A stretch of 64,000 nt of DNA from Fulvivirga ligni. Lineage in GTDB: Bacteria; Bacteroidota; Bacteroidia; Cytophagales; Cyclobacteriaceae. A model generated the notes under the pieces. It searched no databases. It saw only the letters and a program-made list of their open reading frames with translations, and was not told the origin of the DNA. The stretch covers positions 3,205,001 through 3,269,000 of the forward strand of contig NZ_CP089979.1 of assembly GCF_021389935.1 (NCBI RefSeq). The letters are read 5' to 3'. Every line of letters starts with the position of its first letter. Within the stretch, counting starts at the first letter, position 1. The position numbers and the translations under genes were made by a program. Shown here piece after piece: positions 36,022 through 44,412 of this stretch.

Positions 36022-36033
36022 TAGGAGTAGATT

Positions 36034-36660
36034 ATGAATGATAATAATGCATTCTTTTTTACAAGGTTGCAGTACGAGTCAGGAGATTGGGATGTTGACC
36101 AAAGAATGCCATCTAATGTGATGAATTCGCTGGTCGAGTATACCACCTTGAAAGTGGATACCCGTGAAAATATTGTTCCTTTGGCTAGCGAAGAGATCTT
36201 CAAATGCCCTTTTTGTTACCTTTCTGGCCATAAGCTGGTACAGTTTACAAAAGAAGAGAAAGCCAACTTTGAAAGGTATGTCAAAAATGGTGGCTTCATC
36301 TTCGTAGATGATTGTAATCATGATATTGACGGCTTGTTTGCCAAGTCTTTTGAAAGACAAATGGCTGATATTTTTGGAGACATGGCCCTTAAAAAAATAC
36401 CCTCAAACCACGCTATTTACCACTCATTTTTTGATTTTGAAGACGGTCCGCCTACTACATCCCAGGAGCTAAATGGCTGGGGCGATGATCTGGTGCATGA
36501 CTATTTGAAAGCGATAGAAGTCAACGGCCGCATTGGTGTGCTATACAGCAATAAGGATTATGGCTGTGAGTGGGATTACGATTTTAGAAATAAGCGCTGG
36601 TATAAAATTGACAATACCCGGTTTAGTGTGAACATTGTGATGTACGCGCTAACCTCTTAA
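36034..36660 (+). CDS. DUF4159 domain protein
   Basis: A 208-residue protein of the DUF4159 family: FFFTRLQYESGDWDVDQRMPSNVMNSLVEYTTL at the start, KNGGFIFVDDCNHDI (Rossmann-like turn) and late HSFFDFEDGPP. The family is seen next to MoxR, DUF58 and BatA genes in Bacteroidota. It has no signal sequence or membrane segment. It is the first gene of the overlapping operon running to 44006. Confidence 0.85.
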   Translation: MNDNNAFFFTRLQYESGDWDVDQRMPSNVMNSLVEYTTLKVDTRENIVPLASEEIFKCPFCYLSGHKLVQFTKEEKANFERYVKNGGFIFVDDCNHDIDGLFAKSFERQMADIFGDMALKKIPSNHAIYHSFFDFEDGPPTTSQELNGWGDDLVHDYLKAIEVNGRIGVLYSNKDYGCEWDYDFRNKRWYKIDNTRFSVNIVMYALTS

Positions 36661-36670
36661 TGACAAAAGT

Positions 36671-37669
36671 ATGAATGAAGAACTTGTGCAAATAGAACAG
36701 GAAGTAGCTGCACTTACAGGTAAGCTAAAAGCCTTGAAGCAAGAGATAGGAAAAGTGATTATCGGGCAGGAAGAAACTATTGATCAGCTGCTTATTGGTT
36801 TCCTGGCTGGTGGCCATGCACTTTTGGAAGGAGTGCCGGGACTTGCCAAAACCCTAATGATTAGGACTTTAGCCCAAGCTATAGATTTGAAGTTTAGGAG
36901 AATCCAATTTACACCTGACCTTATGCCTTCAGATATCATTGGTACCGAAATACTGGAAGAGGATCATACCACAGGTAGGAAGTTCTTTGAGTTCAACAAA
37001 GGTCCCATATTCGCTAATATCGTATTGGCAGATGAGATCAACCGAACACCACCGAAGACCCAATCGGCACTGCTGGAGGCTATGCAGGAATTCGAAGTCA
37101 CTTATTCAGGCAAAACGTATGCTTTAGACAGACCTTTCTTCATTTTAGCCACTCAAAACCCTATTGAGCAATCAGGTACTTTCCCATTACCAGAAGCACA
37201 GCAAGACAGGTTTTTACTTTACATAAAAATTGGCTATCCCACTGATGCTGAGGAGGAAGCGATATTAAAAGCTACTACCGGAGGTGTAAAGAAAGAAGTA
37301 AAGAGCGTAATCACAGGTGAGGATATCATCAGATTGCAGCAATTGGTAAGGGAGGTGCCGATCAGCGATCAATTAGTGAAATATGTAAGTCAGATAGTAA
37401 GAGCTACCAGGCCGGAAACCAGTACTTTCGAATACATATCAGAAAACGTAGGTTGGGGTGCCGGACCAAGGGCAGGCCAGGCCATGATTCTTACAGCTAA
37501 AGCCAGAGCCCTGCAGCAAGGCCGTTGGTCAGTAACTCCAGATGATATTAAAGATGTGGCTTTTCCTGTTTTAAGACATCGGGTGATTCCCAACTTTAAA
37601 GCGGAGGCAGAAGGAATTACATCAGATGATTTCACGGCCTTTTTGTTGAAGAGCATTAAAATAGCATGA
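36671..37669 (+). CDS. MoxR-family AAA+ ATPase
   Basis: A 332-residue MoxR ATPase with Walker A GVPGLAKTLMIR, Walker B IVLADEINRTPPKTQSALLEAMQE, sensor-like ATQNPIEQSGTFPLPEAQQDRFL and the C-terminal lid. MoxR proteins chaperone vWA-domain partners; here the adjacent DUF58 and BatA-like genes supply them. Gap 10 bp behind DUF4159. Confidence 0.93.
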   Translation: MNEELVQIEQEVAALTGKLKALKQEIGKVIIGQEETIDQLLIGFLAGGHALLEGVPGLAKTLMIRTLAQAIDLKFRRIQFTPDLMPSDIIGTEILEEDHTTGRKFFEFNKGPIFANIVLADEINRTPPKTQSALLEAMQEFEVTYSGKTYALDRPFFILATQNPIEQSGTFPLPEAQQDRFLLYIKIGYPTDAEEEAILKATTGGVKKEVKSVITGEDIIRLQQLVREVPISDQLVKYVSQIVRATRPETSTFEYISENVGWGAGPRAGQAMILTAKARALQQGRWSVTPDDIKDVAFPVLRHRVIPNFKAEAEGITSDDFTAFLLKSIKIA

Positions 37670-37676
37670 CAAATTA

Positions 37677-38579
37677 ATGGCCGCTACCAAAGACTATATT
37701 GACCTGCTCCAACCTGATATCATAGGCACCATCCGTGGCTTGTCTTTGATATCCAAGGTGGTGGTAGATAAGTACTTATCTGGTCTCAATGTGAGCCGGA
37801 GAAAGGGTAGTGGCATGGAATTTAGTCAATATCGCGGTTATGAACCTGGCGATGATTTGAGACTTCTAGATTGGAAAATGCTGGCGCGCTCCGGTAAGTA
37901 CTTTATCAAACAGTCCGAAGTAGATACGCACACCACTATCAAGTTTATCATTGATGCATCGGCTTCGATGATGCACACTGAGGCAGCACTTTCTAAGCTG
38001 TCATACGTGCAGGTTTTGGTGGCATCTTTAGCCTATTTAGCTAAAAGTCAGGGGGATGCCATTGGCCTTTATGCCATGAATGAGAGTAAAACATTTCATC
38101 TGTCCCCGTCCTCACAATCGCAGCAGTTTAATCGTTTCCTACAGCAGCTTATATCAGTAAATGCCGAAGGTAAGTGGCCCGTAAGATCAGCTGCAGCATC
38201 AGCCATTCATAGCCGAAAAGAAAGAGAAATGATCGTGGTCTTTACTGATTTGTATGAGACCAAAGATGAATTAAGTAGTTATATCGCAAGCTTGAAAACT
38301 CCTAGGAATGAGGTAATTGTGATTCATGTATTAGGTGAACAGGAATTTAAGTTCAACTATAAAGGAACGTTGGTCTTCGAAGATTTAGAAAGTGGAGAAC
38401 AAGTAAAAGTGGCTTCGGGCAAAGCCAAAGAACTTTATTTACAAGCTCTGGATGAAAAAGTGAAGAAACATCAACAGCACTTTCTCACTCAGGCAGTGAG
38501 CTATGAGCAATTTATGATGGGGCAGCCGATAGAAAATGTTTTAAGTGCTTATCTGAAAAGGAGGCTTAAGTTTGCTTAA
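37677..38579 (+). CDS. DUF58 domain protein with vWA-like MIDAS
   Basis: A 300-residue DUF58 protein: GMEFSQYRGYEPGDDLRLLDWKMLARSGK is the DUF58 signature, followed by a vWA domain with MIDAS motif IIDASASM. In MoxR operons this class is the probable client of the ATPase. Starts 7 bp after the MoxR gene and overlaps the next gene by 8 bp. Confidence 0.9.
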   Translation: MAATKDYIDLLQPDIIGTIRGLSLISKVVVDKYLSGLNVSRRKGSGMEFSQYRGYEPGDDLRLLDWKMLARSGKYFIKQSEVDTHTTIKFIIDASASMMHTEAALSKLSYVQVLVASLAYLAKSQGDAIGLYAMNESKTFHLSPSSQSQQFNRFLQQLISVNAEGKWPVRSAAASAIHSRKEREMIVVFTDLYETKDELSSYIASLKTPRNEVIVIHVLGEQEFKFNYKGTLVFEDLESGEQVKVASGKAKELYLQALDEKVKKHQQHFLTQAVSYEQFMMGQPIENVLSAYLKRRLKFA

Positions 38580-39843
38580 TTTTTCATTGGCATATCCGGG
38601 ATATCTTTGGGGGTTTCTGGCCTTGTTAGTGCCTCTGGCCATCCATTTGTTGAGCAAGCAGCAAGGCAAAATTATTAAAATTGGCAGCATAGAACTTTTA
38701 CAAGAAGTTGATAGCAAGCAAACCAGAACCATTCGTTTGAATGAACTCTTACTACTAATTCTCCGATGTATTTTAATAAGTATTATAGTCCTATTTTTAG
38801 CTGGTTTACAATTAAGAAAGGAATCGAGCCCTACATCCAGTAAGGCTTATCTCATAGAACCGGAATTATTCAGTGATGAGAATGTCAAAGACTTGGCTGA
38901 TAGTCTCATAATGACTCAGGAAGTAAGGCTTTTTTCTGATCAATTTGAAGTTTATGATCCTCAGAAAAATTATACAGATTTACCCACGCCAGATTATTGG
39001 AACTTAGTAAATCATCTCAACGAAATTGAACCCGATAGCCTGATAATCTTCACAGCTTCCAGGTATAACGGAGTCACAGGAAAACGACCGACTACAAACA
39101 AGAATATTCACTGGATTGAATGGAATAAAAATGATAGTATAAAAGCAATTGTAGCTGCATATCAGGTAGATAGCACAAATGTGGCCATAGTTCTAACATC
39201 CGATTCCGCTAAGCTGAATTATAAACAATATCAATGGACCGGTGAAAATAGCCCGCAAGGAATACAACAACAAGATGACGAAGTAAGAGTGTCATCAGAT
39301 CAGCCATGGATTCCGATGAAAGAAATGGAGCCAGTACGAGTAAGCATACAGGCAGATGAAGTTCATACACAGCAAGCTATGCTTGTCAGAGCAGCTTTAT
39401 TGTCTATCAAAAAAGAGGTGCCGTTGAATATTAAGATTTCTGATCAAGAGCCAGATGTTGCCTTTTGGCTATCTGAAAAGCCGTATAGCATGGAGACCGA
39501 AAAGGTATTCCTGCTAAGACCAGATTCCTTGGCCACTGAACTCATTAGTTCGGACAGTAAAGCCGGTGAATATATTATTACTCAAAATCTCAACCTTCAA
39601 AAGGTGTTAAGGTACAGGCTGGCTGAGACCATAGCCAACCTCATTTCACCCATTAAATATCATTCCGCAAAGTATGATATGAGGACTATTCCATTATCGG
39701 AGTGGACACCTTCAAAAACGGCTGCGGAAAAAGGAAAAGCTACTGATAAGGCAAGCTTCCAGTCATTAGAAGAGTGGTTGGCCTTATTATTTATCATTAT
39801 TCTTATCATAGAAAGATCCTTCTCTTGGGCAAGAAAACAATGA
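38572..39843 (+). CDS. BatA-like aerotolerance membrane protein without clear vWA domain
   Basis: A 423-residue protein starting with a TTG codon. The N-terminal region has the BatA-type two-helix hairpin (YLWGFLALLVPLAIHLLSKQQ and LLLLILRCILISIIVLFLAGL) and the C-terminus a further helix (WLALLFIIILIIERSF). The soluble domain between them lacks a recognisable DxSxS MIDAS. Its stop overlaps the start of the DUF4175 gene in ATGA. Confidence 0.8.
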   Translation: MLNFSLAYPGYLWGFLALLVPLAIHLLSKQQGKIIKIGSIELLQEVDSKQTRTIRLNELLLLILRCILISIIVLFLAGLQLRKESSPTSSKAYLIEPELFSDENVKDLADSLIMTQEVRLFSDQFEVYDPQKNYTDLPTPDYWNLVNHLNEIEPDSLIIFTASRYNGVTGKRPTTNKNIHWIEWNKNDSIKAIVAAYQVDSTNVAIVLTSDSAKLNYKQYQWTGENSPQGIQQQDDEVRVSSDQPWIPMKEMEPVRVSIQADEVHTQQAMLVRAALLSIKKEVPLNIKISDQEPDVAFWLSEKPYSMETEKVFLLRPDSLATELISSDSKAGEYIITQNLNLQKVLRYRLAETIANLISPIKYHSAKYDMRTIPLSEWTPSKTAAEKGKATDKASFQSLEEWLALLFIIILIIERSFSWARKQ

Positions 39844-42086
39844 AAGGACCTTCTAACATATTGACCCGATTCATACTAAAATGGAAATTACTTTCCTGGT
39901 TGGAAGTATTACTGATCACTGGGGCAGTAGCTGGTGCTGGGCATATTTTGCTAAATGAACCGGTGTGGGTGATCGGCATGGCTGCATTTACATGCATAAT
40001 TGCCATCTTTTTGATCAAGCCGTGGCAGGTGTCATATAAGCATGCTGTAGCCATACTGGATTCCAAGTACCATTCTGCAGAGTACAGTTCAGGGTTATTG
40101 CTTGAGCCAATAAGTGAGCTATCCACCATTGCTAAGCTACAGCGGAACAAGATAGAACAAGATCTGAGTCAAAAAAGACTTGTTCCATCGCACAGGTTGT
40201 GGGCCTTTTTTATGGCAACTGTATTACTCATAGGAGGAAGCTGGCTTGTCGACCACTTGATTTTGGAAGAATACTCCAAAAATATGGGTAAAGAAAAGGT
40301 GAATAAGCAAATTGGACTTGAGTTTCATGCTAATGATTCCTTGACGAGCAAACCTGTTAAGCCTGTAAATCTGACTAGTAGTGAGGTCTTTATCAACTAC
40401 CCTGCATACACCAACTTGCCTACCTCTTCTCAAACTGAGATGAAGATTGAAGCGCTCGAAGGCAGTAAGCTCACCTGGAAATTAGAGTTTGATCAAGAGC
40501 CCAAGGATGTGATGATGGAGCAGGGGAGCCAGTCTTACAAAATGGTGCATAAGGATGGAGCCTATTATCGTTCAATTACCCTCGCTAAAAGTGGGATTTA
40601 TAATTTCAAGTATCAGGATTTGAATGGAAATACCTTCATATCAGATCTTTATAGTATTGATTTAATCCATGATAATGAGCCGGCCATTGAGGTTCGAGGG
40701 CTGGATCAATACACTTCATTTAATTATGATGATAGTAAGAATGTGTCATTCTCTACCACAATAACTGATGATTATGGCCTTACTGAGGTTTATATTATTG
40801 CCACAGTGAGTCAGGGCAGTGGTGAATCAGTAAAATTCAGAGAGGAAAGGCTGGAATTTCAACCTGGGTTGAAAGCTAATGCTAAAGTGGCTGACCTCAG
40901 CAAAAGAATAAGTCTGGATAACATGAAAATGAGCCTCGGGGACGAACTCTATTTTTACATTGAAGCTAGAGATAATAAAAGACCACAGTCTCAGTCAGCC
41001 AGAAGTGAGACCTTCTTTGTGGCTATAAAGGATACTGCCAGTTATGAGTTTTATGTAGAAGGATCACTGGGGGTAGATGTAATGCCTGAATATTTCCGAA
41101 GTCAGCGGCAGATTATTATAGACACAGAGAAGCTGTTGAAGGAGAAAACGTCCATTAGCAAAGAGGAATTTAATAAAAGAAGTAACGAATTGGCGTTTGA
41201 TCAAAAGGCTTTAAGGCTCAAGTATGGCCAATTTTTAGGCGAAGAAGCAGAATCTGGTATTGCAGTATCACCGGAAGAGCAGGTAGAGGCCATGCAAAAT
41301 GAAGAAGGTAAACCACTTGCTGGTTATATGCATGATCACGACGGAGGTGCTGAGCATGAAGCTGGAGATCATCTGCAGGAAGAAAGCCATCATGAAGAGG
41401 GTGAAGACCACGAACATTCGGAAAATAACCTCGAAGCCTACACGCATGACCATGACAATGCCGAAGAAGCCACTTTCTTCACCGTTTCTATCAAAAGTAA
41501 GCTAAGGCAAGCACTCACCGAAATGTGGAACTCAGAGCTTTACTTAAGACTCTTCGAACCTGAAAAATCTCTGCCGTATCAGCACAGAGCATTAACCTTA
41601 ATCAAAGAGATAAAGAACGATGCCCGTATCTATGTGCATCGCATTGGCTTTGAGCCGCCCCCCATCAAAGAGAAAACCCGACTTTCAGGAGATATAAAAG
41701 AGGTGATTAACCACAGAGAGGAATCTAGCTTGGAAGCTGAGGACAAGTACCTGCCACTGAGAGAAGCTCTCACTCGAGCCAGACAGCTAGTGGATAGGAA
41801 AGCTCAACCAGATACGAAAGATAAGCAGCTATTTAAATCAGCAGGGAACGCATTAGCAGAGTTGGCTATCGATCAGCCTGGACGGTATTTATATGCCCTG
41901 CAGAACCTGAAGAAGCTGACTGAAGATGCCAGCAAATCGGATGTTCATAAGGCTTTGAGGCAGCTGATAAGTGACCTTCAAAAGATAATTCCTTCAGATA
42001 AAAGGCCTTCAGCATCAAGTGCCGCGGCTTATAGTGACCTGAGTAAGCAAATGATTGAGGAGCTAAAACAACTAGAAAATGATTGA
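39840..42086 (+). CDS. DUF4175 family membrane protein with His-rich insert
   Basis: From ATG 39840 (in ATGA with the upstream stop) the protein has 748 residues. Two N-terminal membrane helices lie near residues 15-60 and a third near 115-130; DUF4175-like regions follow, and residues about 497-539 are an insert rich in His, Asp and Glu (10 His in about 43 residues, such as HDHDGG, SHHEEGEDHEH, THDHD). The C-terminal part is a helical, charged domain. Function unknown, but it sits in the MoxR operon. The insert looks like a metal-binding or chaperone-type linker. Confidence 0.82.
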   Translation: MKGPSNILTRFILKWKLLSWLEVLLITGAVAGAGHILLNEPVWVIGMAAFTCIIAIFLIKPWQVSYKHAVAILDSKYHSAEYSSGLLLEPISELSTIAKLQRNKIEQDLSQKRLVPSHRLWAFFMATVLLIGGSWLVDHLILEEYSKNMGKEKVNKQIGLEFHANDSLTSKPVKPVNLTSSEVFINYPAYTNLPTSSQTEMKIEALEGSKLTWKLEFDQEPKDVMMEQGSQSYKMVHKDGAYYRSITLAKSGIYNFKYQDLNGNTFISDLYSIDLIHDNEPAIEVRGLDQYTSFNYDDSKNVSFSTTITDDYGLTEVYIIATVSQGSGESVKFREERLEFQPGLKANAKVADLSKRISLDNMKMSLGDELYFYIEARDNKRPQSQSARSETFFVAIKDTASYEFYVEGSLGVDVMPEYFRSQRQIIIDTEKLLKEKTSISKEEFNKRSNELAFDQKALRLKYGQFLGEEAESGIAVSPEEQVEAMQNEEGKPLAGYMHDHDGGAEHEAGDHLQEESHHEEGEDHEHSENNLEAYTHDHDNAEEATFFTVSIKSKLRQALTEMWNSELYLRLFEPEKSLPYQHRALTLIKEIKNDARIYVHRIGFEPPPIKEKTRLSGDIKEVINHREESSLEAEDKYLPLREALTRARQLVDRKAQPDTKDKQLFKSAGNALAELAIDQPGRYLYALQNLKKLTEDASKSDVHKALRQLISDLQKIIPSDKRPSASSAAAYSDLSKQMIEELKQLEND

Positions 42087-43809
42087 CGGCCTGCGAATCA
42101 TAAATAGTGACTGGTTGTGGCCCGTAGTTATTCTATCTGGGTTGCTGATGGCCCTTCTATTGATTAAAGAGATCAGAAGAAAGGATAAAAAACAGTTATT
42201 CATACGAATAATGCTCAGCTTTTTAAGTGTCATTCTGGTTGCCCTCATGTTTTTGAAGTTGGAAACAAAGCAAACCGTGAAGGGCGAGTTTCTGGCATTA
42301 CTTACAGAAGATTTTAGACAGGATCAGTTGGATAGTTTAAGGCGGCTATACCCACATTTAGAAGAGGCAAACTATGCATCCGGTTTTGAAAGAGATAAGA
42401 GGTTTCATACCGTATTCGTGCTTGGAAATGGCATTCCTTCCTATGACCTTCACAGATATGACTCATCGTCAATGCTTTATCTGGGTGCTAAGTCCTTAGA
42501 AGGAATTATAGATTTAAAATATACTTATGTGGTGAAGCAGGGAGATGAACTAGTTATTGATGGAAAATACAGGCACAATCATTCGGTTTCCTTACTATTG
42601 AAGGAGGAGGATAAAGTGCTTGACTCTACATTTCTGAAATCTGATAAAGATGACTTCTATTTTGCCATTGATACAAAAGCATTCGGGAACAGACTTTACA
42701 TCATACAAGAAATAGATAGCACAGGGAAGGTAACTAATTCAGAACCGCTCCCTGTTACAGTAGAGCCACGGGAAAAACTGAATATTTTAATGATTAATCA
42801 GTTCCCAACGTTCGAATCTAAATATTTAAAGAACTTTCTAGGGGAGGAGGGGCATCATATTGCAATCAGAAATGAGCTTACCACTGATAAATTCAAATAC
42901 GAATATATTAACCAAGACCCTGTTAATTTTAGGTATGTGGTTCCTAATGTACTGCAGGCTGTAGATCTAATTATTTTAGATGCAGCTTCTCTGAATAAGC
43001 TATCAAATAATGAGTTGATCTCCTTAAGCAAAGCCATTTCGGAGCAAGGTTTAAATTTATTGATTCAACCCGATGATGAATATCTCAATAGTAGGAGAAA
43101 TAGGACCTGGGATCCTTTCAAGTTTTTGAAAAATAATAAAACTTCTGTTTCTATTAACGAGCAGGCATACAGCTGTTTTTCATATAGCATAAAGCCTGAT
43201 TTATTTACTATTCCACTTCTCTCTGATGATAATAAGGATTTACTAACTGCTTATGGTCTGCATGGCTCAGGAAAAATAGCCACCTCATTATTGAAGAATA
43301 CTTATGAGTTATGGTTGGCTGGAAAGCAAAATGAATATAAGAAATTATGGAGACGTATAATTTCAGGAATTTCTGAATCAAATTCTTATAAATATTTTGA
43401 GAAAAGTGATAACATGCCTGTAAGTTATTTGCATGAATCTACACTTTTTAGATTATCGTCATTGGATTTCCCAATGATCAAGGGCAGTGGTGAAAGTACG
43501 TATGGTTTAGAGAAGAACCTGTTAAAAAACGAATGGAATTTTAAGATTTGGAACAGTAAAGTAGGGTGGTCACATTTATACCTAGAAAATGACTCTTCCT
43601 CTCATGTAAGTTATTACGTTGCTGGCGATGAGGAATGGAAGGCTCTGAAAACGAACCAATTAAGAGAAGCGAACGCTCGCTATTTTTCAGTAAAGAACGA
43701 TCAGGATGAAGCTTTCAGCGTAGCGCAATGGAAGCCAATGAATTATTGGTGGCTTTTTTGTCTGTTTGTGATCTGTGCTGGATATTTGTGGCTTGAACCG
43801 AAGTTATAA
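42079..43809 (+). CDS. Membrane protein with glutamine-amidotransferase-like domain, MoxR-operon associated
   Basis: A 576-residue protein with two membrane helices at residues 12-55, a soluble part and a C-terminal helix (WWLFCLFVICAGYLWL). The middle third (LNILMINQFPTFESKYLKNFL, DLIILDAASLNKLS) resembles the Rossmann-like fold of class I glutamine amidotransferase-like domains found next to BatA proteins, but there is no catalytic Cys elbow. Overlaps the previous gene by 8 bp. Confidence 0.75.
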   Translation: MIDGLRIINSDWLWPVVILSGLLMALLLIKEIRRKDKKQLFIRIMLSFLSVILVALMFLKLETKQTVKGEFLALLTEDFRQDQLDSLRRLYPHLEEANYASGFERDKRFHTVFVLGNGIPSYDLHRYDSSSMLYLGAKSLEGIIDLKYTYVVKQGDELVIDGKYRHNHSVSLLLKEEDKVLDSTFLKSDKDDFYFAIDTKAFGNRLYIIQEIDSTGKVTNSEPLPVTVEPREKLNILMINQFPTFESKYLKNFLGEEGHHIAIRNELTTDKFKYEYINQDPVNFRYVVPNVLQAVDLIILDAASLNKLSNNELISLSKAISEQGLNLLIQPDDEYLNSRRNRTWDPFKFLKNNKTSVSINEQAYSCFSYSIKPDLFTIPLLSDDNKDLLTAYGLHGSGKIATSLLKNTYELWLAGKQNEYKKLWRRIISGISESNSYKYFEKSDNMPVSYLHESTLFRLSSLDFPMIKGSGESTYGLEKNLLKNEWNFKIWNSKVGWSHLYLENDSSSHVSYYVAGDEEWKALKTNQLREANARYFSVKNDQDEAFSVAQWKPMNYWWLFCLFVICAGYLWLEPKL

Positions 43810-44006
43810 TGAGCAAGTCGAAAAAGGTATTTTTAATAGTAGCAATCGTGTTTTTTGTGGTTATTGTCTATCTGGGATATGATATATCCTCCAGAACCAC
43901 ATTTCCTGGATCAAAGCCACAATTGAAAGAGAGGCTGATGAATAGTGGCAGTGATGAATCTAACTCTGACAGCACTAAGTTCATAACTCCTCAAGACTCC
44001 ATTTAA
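43809..44006 (+). CDS. Small single-pass membrane protein, operon end
   Basis: A 65-residue protein with one N-terminal helix (VFLIVAIVFFVVIVYLGYDI) and a Ser/Asn/Asp-rich tail. Its ATG overlaps the upstream stop by one base (TAATG), a typical coupled start, so it is real despite its size. Function unknown; probably an accessory subunit of the MoxR-DUF58 system. Confidence 0.7.
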   Translation: MSKSKKVFLIVAIVFFVVIVYLGYDISSRTTFPGSKPQLKERLMNSGSDESNSDSTKFITPQDSI

Positions 44007-44108
44007 TCTCAACCATTCGTCTCCCAAAACAGCGGCTTGTCGATCATCGATTGTCATTGGTCGACGGTAGATTGTGGTTCAGATTCTTTGCTATTACCTT
44101 AGTATCAA
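44007..44108. other. Intergenic stretch, first 102 bp of the 406-bp gap
   Basis: No gene. Two imperfect copies of GTCGA..ATTGT (near 44040-44075) are present and the -33-like ATTG (44071-44074) and -7-like TACCTTAG (44095-44102) of the small RNA candidate are at the right end. Confidence 0.5.
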
Positions 44109-44171
44109 TTAAAGCCAACTATAGACAACAATTATCCCTTGGAGCTAGGTCTTCAAGGGATTTTTGTTTTT
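44109..44171 (+). ncRNA. Candidate small RNA / structured element, copy 1
   Basis: Starts with TTAAAGCCAACTATAGACAA, 6 bp after the box TACCTTAG (44095-44102). A hairpin follows: ATCCCTTG (44134-44141) pairs with CAAGGGAT (44154-44161), and a U-rich run (TTTTTGTTTTT) closes it, as in a Rho-independent terminator. Total about 60 nt. The same 20-nt start, hairpin length and tail recur at 44285 with compensated stem changes. No protein is encoded. Confidence 0.7.
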
Positions 44172-44284
44172 ATACAGTTCTTGATTTGTTATTAATTATA
44201 TATAATAGATGACAATATAACCTTGTAAGGTATTGACCCATTTTAAATTTATTTTATCAAATAGTAGCCTTATCTTAGCAATAG

Positions 44285-44348
44285 TTAAAGCCAACTATAG
44301 ACAACGAAATATCCTCTCGAGGCCAGGCCTTGGAGGATATTTTGTTTT
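44285..44348 (+). ncRNA. Candidate small RNA / structured element, copy 2
   Basis: Same TTAAAGCCAACTATAGACAA start, 6 bp after TATCTTAG (44271-44278), with TTTA (44248-44251) 19 bp upstream of that box as a -33. Hairpin ATATCCTC (44309-44316) with GAGGATAT (44333-44340), then TTTGTTTT. Compared with copy 1 the two inner stem pairs C-G, T-A become T-A, C-G, so pairing is kept while sequence changes. The next gene starts at 44413. Confidence 0.7.
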
Positions 44349-44412
44349 AAATCCATTCCATACATATTTTCCGTATACTTTATATCTTTAGTTTTTTAAA
44401 CTCACGCGGAAT

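Noticed and set aside
44109-44348. Reading the two hairpins only as terminators of the MoxR operon
   Set aside because: A terminator explains neither the conserved 20-nt head nor the identical distance to a promoter-like box; terminator function of the 3' hairpins remains possible.
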